From JAHBXL01 sp964409775 (GTDB lineage: Bacteria; Planctomycetota; Phycisphaerae; Phycisphaerales; UBA1924), in NCBI GenBank assembly GCA_964409775.1, contig CAYPEI010000002.1, positions 124,001-188,000 on the forward strand: a DNA stretch of 64,000 bases. Direction: 5' to 3'. The notes under the pieces were generated by a model. The model was not told where the DNA came from and did not search any database. It saw only the letters and a program-made list of their open reading frames with translations. Shown piece after piece: positions 59,013 through 64,000 of this stretch. Position 1 is the stretch's first letter, and the number at the start of each line of letters is the position of its first letter. Made by a program: the position numbers and the translations under genes.

Positions 59013-60266
59013 ATGTTCCGCATTCGCAACACGATCAAGACGATGATGCTGGCGCTGGCCGGCGCGGGCGCGCTGCTGGCGTCGACGGCGGGCGCCCTGG
59101 CCGACAAACTCTACCTGAAGGACGGGCGAGTTCTGGAAGGCGAGGTGGTGCGCGAGGGCGAGGGGTTCGTGTACTTCCGCGTGAAGGTCGGCACGATCGA
59201 GCAGGAGCAGTTCTACACGTCCGAGCAGATCAGCAAGATCGAGAAGGACGGGGACAGCGCGCCGGCGACCACGGAGAAGCCCAAGCCGGCGGACGCGGCG
59301 AGCAAGAAGCCCGCGACGAGCGGCGCCCGGAGGATCGCCATCCTGAACTTCGGCCCGCCGAGCGCGTGGCAGGGCGAGATCGACACAACGGTGGGGATCC
59401 AGATCAGCGCCGACGCGTGGCGGAAGGCCATTCCCCTGCTGGAGAAGGACGGCGTGACGGACGTGGTGGTTCGCGTGAACTCGGGCGGCGGTCTGCTGCT
59501 GGAACTGCAGAAGTTCATGGACCTGTATGAGAAGGAGTACAAGCCTCGCTTCCGCACGGTGGCGTGGATCGAGTCGGCGATCTCGGCCGCGGCGATGAGC
59601 CCGTGGGTTCTGGAGGAGTTCTACTTCCTGCCCGAGGGCAACATCGGCGCGTGCACGGGGTTCTCGGGCCGCCTGAACGCGATCAAGGGCGTGGAACTGG
59701 AGCAGATCCTGCTGCAGATGGAGGAAGCCTCGAAGAAGGGCAAGAAGGACCCGAAGATCATGCGGTCGATGCAGATCCAGGAGCCTTTGAGCGCCTCGAT
59801 TGATTCGAAGACGGGCCAGGTGACGTGGTTCCAGGATGTCACGAGCGGCGACACCGTGATCAACCCCGAGGGCCAGGTGCTGACCGTCACGGCGAGCGTG
59901 GCGATGAAGTTCGGCCTTGGCAAGGGCATCGCGGCGACGCCGGATGAACTGGCCAAGGCGATGGGCTACCAGGAGTATGTGTGGGCGGGCAAGCAGGCGA
60001 CGGACTTCATCGACGCGAACATGCGCGCCAACGACAAGGCCGACAAGCAGTGGCAGGTGGCGTACACCAAGTATGCCCGCACGGTCGAGGTTGCCTCGGG
60101 CATCCAGGACCGTCAGCGCCGCGGGGCGGAGGTGGGCATCGCCCGCCGCCACCTTCAGGAACTCAAGCGGCTGTTCGCCGGCAACCCGAACTTCGCGCTG
60201 ATGTACGGCACGGATGACGACTGGTTCCGGGAGCAGGAGGAACTGCTCAAGCGGCTGATGCGCTGA
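59013..60266 (+). CDS. exported ClpP-class (NfeD/SppA-like) protein, second paralogue
   Basis: A protein of 417 residues. The signal peptide ends GALA; then LYLKDGRVLEGEVVREGEGF (the same beta domain as in the preceding gene), a Pro/Ala/Lys linker, and the ClpP-like domain with VVVRVNSGGGLLLELQ near 152, TVAWIESAISAAAMSPWVL near 184 (candidate Ser) and the EEFYFLPEGNIGAC strand. It is probably a periplasmic or outer-face serine hydrolase or a structural relative. It begins 98 bases after its paralogue. GATGAGG precedes the ATG. Confidence 0.65.
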   Translation: MFRIRNTIKTMMLALAGAGALLASTAGALADKLYLKDGRVLEGEVVREGEGFVYFRVKVGTIEQEQFYTSEQISKIEKDGDSAPATTEKPKPADAASKKPATSGARRIAILNFGPPSAWQGEIDTTVGIQISADAWRKAIPLLEKDGVTDVVVRVNSGGGLLLELQKFMDLYEKEYKPRFRTVAWIESAISAAAMSPWVLEEFYFLPEGNIGACTGFSGRLNAIKGVELEQILLQMEEASKKGKKDPKIMRSMQIQEPLSASIDSKTGQVTWFQDVTSGDTVINPEGQVLTVTASVAMKFGLGKGIAATPDELAKAMGYQEYVWAGKQATDFIDANMRANDKADKQWQVAYTKYARTVEVASGIQDRQRRGAEVGIARRHLQELKRLFAGNPNFALMYGTDDDWFREQEELLKRLMR

Positions 60267-60370
60267 GCGGTTCGCGGCACTCCGTGGTTTCATCTCCGGG
60301 GCCCGGCCGACAATGGCCGGGTCCCTTTGTTTTTGCGGCCCGGGAACTGGCCCCGGGGGTGCCGGGCCAT

Positions 60371-60376
60371 TACGCT
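60371..60376 (+). promoter_or_regulatory. TACGCT -10 box of the leaderless peptidase gene
   Basis: TACGCT lies 6 bases before ATG 60383, with no ribosome site. Confidence 0.55.
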
Positions 60377-60382
60377 CCGCAC

Positions 60383-62131
60383 ATGATCACCACCGAGAAG
60401 TTTCTGACCGGATCGTTCGATGGGGCGACATGGGCGGGGATCGAGCCGTTCGTGGCGGACCTGCTGGGCCGGAGCGTGTCGTCGAAGGCCGAACTGGAGC
60501 GGTGGATCCTGGACCGGTCGGAACTCGACGCCGCGTGCGCCGAGGCCCGGGCGGAGTTGTACATCGCGACGTCGTGCGACACGGCGAACAAGCAGATCGA
60601 GGCGGCGTACGCGAAGTACCTCGAGGAGGTCGCGCCGAAACTCCAGCAGTCGGAGTTTGACCTTGACCGGAAACTGGTGTCGTTGGCGGACAAGTTCCCG
60701 CTGGATCACCAGCGGTACGACGTGATGCTCAGGACCAAGCGGACGCAGGTGGCGATCTTCCGCGCGGAGAACGTGCCGCTGCACACGGAACTGTCGAAAC
60801 TGTCGCAGCAGTTCGGGAAGATCGCCGGCGCGCAGACGGTGCAGTTTGACGGCAAGGAGCGGACGCTCCCGCAGATGAAGGAGTTCGACCTGTCGACGGA
60901 CCGCGGCCTCCGGGAACGGGCATGGCGGGCTTCGATCGAGCGTCGGCTTCAGGACAAGGGCAAACTCGATGAGTTGTATGACCGGATGGTGACGCTGCGA
61001 GACCAGGTCGCGACGAACGCCGGGTTCGTCACGGACTCGGATTCGGGGGCGTACGTGAAGTATGCGTTCAGCGAGAAGAGCCGCTTTGACTACACCCCGG
61101 GGGACTGCCGCGAGTTCTGGCGGGCGGTGGAGAAGCGGGTGGTGCCGTTTGTCCGCAGGCGGAGCGACGAGCGGCGGAGGGCGCTGGGCGTTGAGACGCT
61201 CCGGCCGTGGGATCTGGCGGTCGACGTGAAGGGGCGGGAGCGGCTGCGGCCGTTCGAGGGCGGCGCGGACCTGATGGCCAAGTCGATGTCGACGGTGAAG
61301 TCGCTCGACCCGCGGCTGGCGGAGATGCTGGGCCGGATGAGCACGGGCGCGGCGGCGGCGGGGTCGTGCCGGACGGAGTTCCTGGACCTGGATTCGCGGC
61401 CGGGGAAGCGGCCGGGCGGGTATCAGTACATGCGGGACCGGACGCGCCGGCCGTTCATTTTCATGAACGCCGCGGGACTGCACGACGACGCGATGACGAT
61501 GCTGCACGAGGCGGGGCACGCGTTCCACTCGATGCTGTGCGCCGATGAGCCGCTTGTGGACTACCGGCACTCGCCGATCGAGTTCGCGGAAGTGGCGAGC
61601 ATGTCGATGGAGCACCTGAGCATGCCGCACTGGGGCGCGGCGGGGGCGTTCTACCGGGACCCCGACGATCTGCGGCGTGCGCGGCACGAGCACATCGAGG
61701 ACTCGGTGACGCTGCTGGCGTGGATCGCGACGATCGACGCGTTCCAGCACTGGGTGTACGCGAACCCGAGGCACACGCACGAGCAGCGGTGCGCGCACTG
61801 GCTGGAACTGGATTCGAGGTTCGGGCGCGGGGTGTCGTGGGAGGGGCTCGAGGATGCGAGGAAGTGGTGGTGGCAGAAGCAGAGCCACCTGTACAGCCAC
61901 CCGATGTACTACATCGAGTACGGGATCGCGCAGTTGGGCGCGCTGCAGATCTGGCAGAACTCGAAGGTGAAGGGGGAGAAGGCCGCGGTCGACGCGTACA
62001 TGCGGGCGCTGACGCTGGGCGGGAGCCGGCCGCTGCCGGAGTTGTTCAAGGCCGCGGACCTGCGGTTTGATTTCGGCGACGCGACGGTGGCGCGGGTGGT
62101 GGAAACGGTGGAGCGCGAGTTGGCGGAGTAA
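60383..62131 (+). CDS. M3-family oligoendopeptidase (PepF-like)
   Basis: A cytoplasmic zinc metallopeptidase of 582 residues. The long N-terminal helical domain leads to the zinc motif HEAGHAFHSML near residue 374, with the downstream Glu ligand in EFAEVASMSMEHL, and the C-terminal HPMYYIEYGIAQLGALQIW block near 512. It cleaves short peptides in protein turnover. Upstream in-frame starts are ignored because TACGCT lies six bases before ATG 60383. Confidence 0.92.
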   Translation: MITTEKFLTGSFDGATWAGIEPFVADLLGRSVSSKAELERWILDRSELDAACAEARAELYIATSCDTANKQIEAAYAKYLEEVAPKLQQSEFDLDRKLVSLADKFPLDHQRYDVMLRTKRTQVAIFRAENVPLHTELSKLSQQFGKIAGAQTVQFDGKERTLPQMKEFDLSTDRGLRERAWRASIERRLQDKGKLDELYDRMVTLRDQVATNAGFVTDSDSGAYVKYAFSEKSRFDYTPGDCREFWRAVEKRVVPFVRRRSDERRRALGVETLRPWDLAVDVKGRERLRPFEGGADLMAKSMSTVKSLDPRLAEMLGRMSTGAAAAGSCRTEFLDLDSRPGKRPGGYQYMRDRTRRPFIFMNAAGLHDDAMTMLHEAGHAFHSMLCADEPLVDYRHSPIEFAEVASMSMEHLSMPHWGAAGAFYRDPDDLRRARHEHIEDSVTLLAWIATIDAFQHWVYANPRHTHEQRCAHWLELDSRFGRGVSWEGLEDARKWWWQKQSHLYSHPMYYIEYGIAQLGALQIWQNSKVKGEKAAVDAYMRALTLGGSRPLPELFKAADLRFDFGDATVARVVETVERELAE

Positions 62132-62263
62132 GCGTGGGGTCCATGGAGGGCACGGAGAGGACACAAGGGCACCCGAGAGAGGCTGAGAGGGTGAGGCACC
62201 GCCTTTGGCTTCCCCTCTGAGCTCGCTCTGGCGCGCTCTGCGAACTCTGTGGACGGCTGTTCA

Positions 62264-62296
62264 AAGAAAAAAGCCCGGCCTTGGGGGCCGGGCTTT
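62264..62296 (-). terminator. rho-independent terminator of the rpsF-ssb-rplI operon
   Basis: AAAGCCCGGCC (62270-62280) and GGCCGGGCTTT (62286-62296) form an 11-base stem. On the minus strand a TTTTTT run follows. It is 27 bases past the rplI stop. Little T-run follows on the plus strand. Confidence 0.85.
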
Positions 62297-62322
62297 GTGG
62301 TGGGATCGGGTTGAAGGGCTGG

Positions 62323-63078
62323 TCAGTCCTTCTTCTTCTTGCCGGCCTTCTTGGCGGGCTCTGCGGCGGCGGGTTCCGCCGCGGCGGGAGCCGGCGCGGC
62401 TTCGCGCGGTGCCCAGCCGGTCTTGGGCTTCTCGAGGAGGTCGATCTTCGGGGCGCGCTCGCGCTCGCGGCGCTCGCCGCGTTCGGGGCGATCCGACTTC
62501 TCGGCCTTCTCGCCGTCCTCGGACTTCTCGCCCTTGTCGCCCTTCTTGCCCTTGGGCTTCTCGATGAGGTTGCCCTCCATGTCGAAGTCCATGTCTTCCT
62601 TCTCTTCGAGTTCGAGTTTGCGGTCGGCCATGACCCACAGTTTGATGTTGGTCTCGAGTTCGGTCTCGAACTTGACGTGCACGTTGTAGGTGTCGACGCG
62701 CTTGATGGCCTCGTTGAGGCGGATGTCGCGGGGGCGGACGTTCTTGAAGCCCGCGGCGTTGAGGGCGCCGGCGATCTCCTGCTGCGTGACGCCGGCGTAG
62801 AGGATGCCCTGGTCGTTGCAGGAGCGCTCGATGTGGAGTTCGTAGTTGGCGAGTTTCTCGATGGTGGAGGCGCGCTGCTGGCGCTGCTCGGCGAGGAGAC
62901 GCTCGGCATCGGCGCGCTTGGCCTGGAGGCTCTTGATCAGTTCCTCGCTGGGCTCGGTGGCGAGTTCACGGGGCAGGAGAAAGTTGCGGGCGTAGCCGAG
63001 TTTGACGCGGACGACGTCGCCGACGATGCCCAGGTTCTCGACGTTTTCGGTGAGGAGGAGTTCGACGCTTCGTGCCAT
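62323..63078 (-). CDS. rplI: 50S ribosomal protein L9 with long charged C-terminal extension
   Basis: A protein of 251 residues. The N-terminal L9 domain is canonical (VELLLTENVENLGIVGDVVR, KLGYARNFLLPRELA), followed by the long helix and a C-terminal domain to about residue 160. A further 90 residues are very rich in Lys, Glu, Arg, Pro and Ala, ending in PAKKAGKKKKD. L9 is normally near 150 residues, so the tail is extra and probably disordered and RNA-binding. The order rpsF-ssb-rplI is the usual S6 operon without rpsR in this stretch. Confidence 0.92.
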   Translation of the reverse strand: MARSVELLLTENVENLGIVGDVVRVKLGYARNFLLPRELATEPSEELIKSLQAKRADAERLLAEQRQQRASTIEKLANYELHIERSCNDQGILYAGVTQQEIAGALNAAGFKNVRPRDIRLNEAIKRVDTYNVHVKFETELETNIKLWVMADRKLELEEKEDMDFDMEGNLIEKPKGKKGDKGEKSEDGEKAEKSDRPERGERRERERAPKIDLLEKPKTGWAPREAAPAPAAAEPAAAEPAKKAGKKKKD

Positions 63079-63235
63079 GGTTCGCTGTCCTTTCCCGGCT
63101 GTCGCCGGGGAGAGTTGAGGGGCGGGGGACGGTTCACACGAACCGGGCCGCTCCAGCGGGAGGGGAGAGTTGAGTGATGAGCGGGGGTGAGCGGGTGTTC
63201 GCCGATCACCGACCGTTCTTCACAGATGATGCGTG

Positions 63236-63724
63236 TTAGAACGGGATGTCGTCTTCCTGGATGGGTTCGTAGCCGGAGTCTGCCGGGGGCGCGGCGGCCG
63301 CGGGCTGGGGGCGTGCGCCCGCGGGACGGGTGGAGACCTGCGGCCGGCCGCCGCCCGCGCCGCCTTCGAATCCGCCGCCGTTGCCGCCCTTGGACTCGAC
63401 GAACTGGAAGTTCTCGACGACGACCTTGAGTTTGCTGCGGTTGGAGCCGTCGGTCTTGTCCTTCCACTGGTCGAGTTTGAGACGGCCCTCGATGAAGATG
63501 GGCTTGCCCTTGGAGAAGAACTTGGCGATGTTCTCGGCGGTCTTGCCGAAGGCCTCACAGTCGACGAAGGTGGTCTCCTCGCGGAGTTCGCCGCTGTTGG
63601 CGTCGCGCCACTTGCGGTTGCAGGCGATGCCGACCTGGGCGACGGACATCTGCGACGGGAGCGAACGCAGTTCGATGTCGCGGGTGATGTTGCCCATCAG
63701 CAGGACTTTGTTGTAACTGCCCAT
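63236..63724 (-). CDS. ssb: single-stranded DNA-binding protein
   Basis: A protein of 162 residues. The OB-fold starts NKVLLMGNITRDIELRSLP and continues with TTFVDCEAFGKTAENIAKFF and FIEGRLKLDQW. A Gly/Pro/Ala-rich linker leads to the acidic partner-binding tip QEDDIPF. It protects single-stranded DNA in replication and repair. It lies between rpsF and rplI, 87 bases after the rpsF stop. Confidence 0.96.
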   Translation of the reverse strand: MGSYNKVLLMGNITRDIELRSLPSQMSVAQVGIACNRKWRDANSGELREETTFVDCEAFGKTAENIAKFFSKGKPIFIEGRLKLDQWKDKTDGSNRSKLKVVVENFQFVESKGGNGGGFEGGAGGGRPQVSTRPAGARPQPAAAAPPADSGYEPIQEDDIPF

Positions 63725-63811
63725 GTCGGATCCTCCGTGTTGTGGCGAGAGCGTCGGGAAACCCCGCGTCGCCGCTCGTTCGGATTATTTTCGCATATCT
63801 GGGACGCCGAG

Positions 63812-64000
63812 TCAAACCTCTTCGTCGGCATCGACGGGGACGACCGGCACCTCGGTGACGGCCACGGGAACGGCGGGCTGGGTGGCGCGGAGTTTGGCCT
63901 CGGCCTCGAGGTCCTTCATCGCGTCGGCGGCCCGCATCTCGTCCTCGGAGAGGTGATCGGCCTTGGTGATGAGGACGCGCATGATCTGCTCATTGAGGTT
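63812..64000 (-). CDS. rpsF: 30S ribosomal protein S6, C-terminal part
   Basis: On the minus strand the frame is open from the window edge to TGA at 63812-63814, giving 62 residues. It begins NLNEQIMRVLITKAD, the last strand of the S6 fold, then an acidic helix and a Val/Pro/Ala-rich tail ending DADEEV. Together with ssb and rplI this is the S6 operon. The N-terminal part lies outside the window. Confidence 0.85.
   Translation of the reverse strand, partial: NLNEQIMRVLITKADHLSEDEMRAADAMKDLEAEAKLRATQPAVPVAVTEVPVVPVDADEEV

Overview
The window is GC-rich (estimated by eye, roughly two thirds G+C), densely coded bacterial chromosome. Several features point to the Planctomycetota, most likely the class Phycisphaerae. 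Two exported proteins end in the duplicated EF-hand-like tail with the core VPDIFAFLS.WFAG. A large secreted protein carries a variant of the planctomycetal LEPRVLLS export signal. Membrane proteins carry CPxCGYNLTGL-type zinc ribbons, and the DNA is littered with short palindromic and tract repeats of the kind I associate with planctomycete genomes. This placement is inferred from protein style; no rRNA is present.

Bases 1-18400 form a nitrogen-oxide island. It begins with the end of a RIC/YtfE-like hemerythrin protein and a NosR/NapH-like membrane iron-sulfur protein with a TPR tail. A promoter then precedes a five-haem exported cytochrome, and a second precedes a clade II nitrous oxide reductase operon: membrane dihaem cytochrome, lipoprotein cytochrome, nosZ with a Sec signal, nosB, nosD, nosF, nosY, nosL. 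From nosB to nosL the genes overlap as ATGA. An Rrf2-family regulator follows. On the opposite strand lie nrfA, nrfH and a PanE-like reductase (ammonia-forming nitrite reduction). Divergent from these are a hemerythrin and nnrS. Three promoter regions share an AGATAYA-centred motif, possibly the target of the Rrf2 regulator. No nirS, nirK or NO reductase is visible, so the cell looks like an N2O and nitrite consumer rather than a classical denitrifier.

Bases 18400-20600 hold pdxH next to a tyrosine phenol-lyase/tryptophanase, a PLP-supply and PLP-use pair. Bases 21097-27488 are one long operon: a radical SAM protein, a 68-residue unknown, a Ycf46-like AAA ATPase, a Ycf35-like DUF1257 protein, a DUF2997 protein, a zinc-ribbon protein with a signal-peptidase-like domain lacking catalytic residues, a TPR protein and a PilT-type ATPase. 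This is the best candidate for an undescribed system. Two tRNAs (Ala-TGC, Ser-GCT) follow on the minus strand.

Bases 28170-64000 are mixed housekeeping and accessory genes: a sugar dehydrogenase with the surface tail, DUF3052, HIT, murA, a fibro-slime protein, argS, DCC, a cyclodeaminase, an RsbU-type phosphatase, two cysteine-cluster proteins, CpcT, a methyltransferase, a double GT2 glycosyltransferase, a CAP/PPC surface protein, a 2-hydroxyacid dehydrogenase, an amidohydrolase, a 24-residue lysine/alanine protein, dapB, a membrane Ser/Thr kinase, an EamA transporter, an O-methyltransferase, a CCA-adding enzyme, two ClpP-class exported proteins, an M3 peptidase, and rpsF-ssb-rplI. Many genes in this half lack a Shine-Dalgarno sequence and have a TANNNT box about six bases before the start codon, which suggests leaderless transcription. 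Mobile palindromes have entered at least three coding sequences without breaking them.
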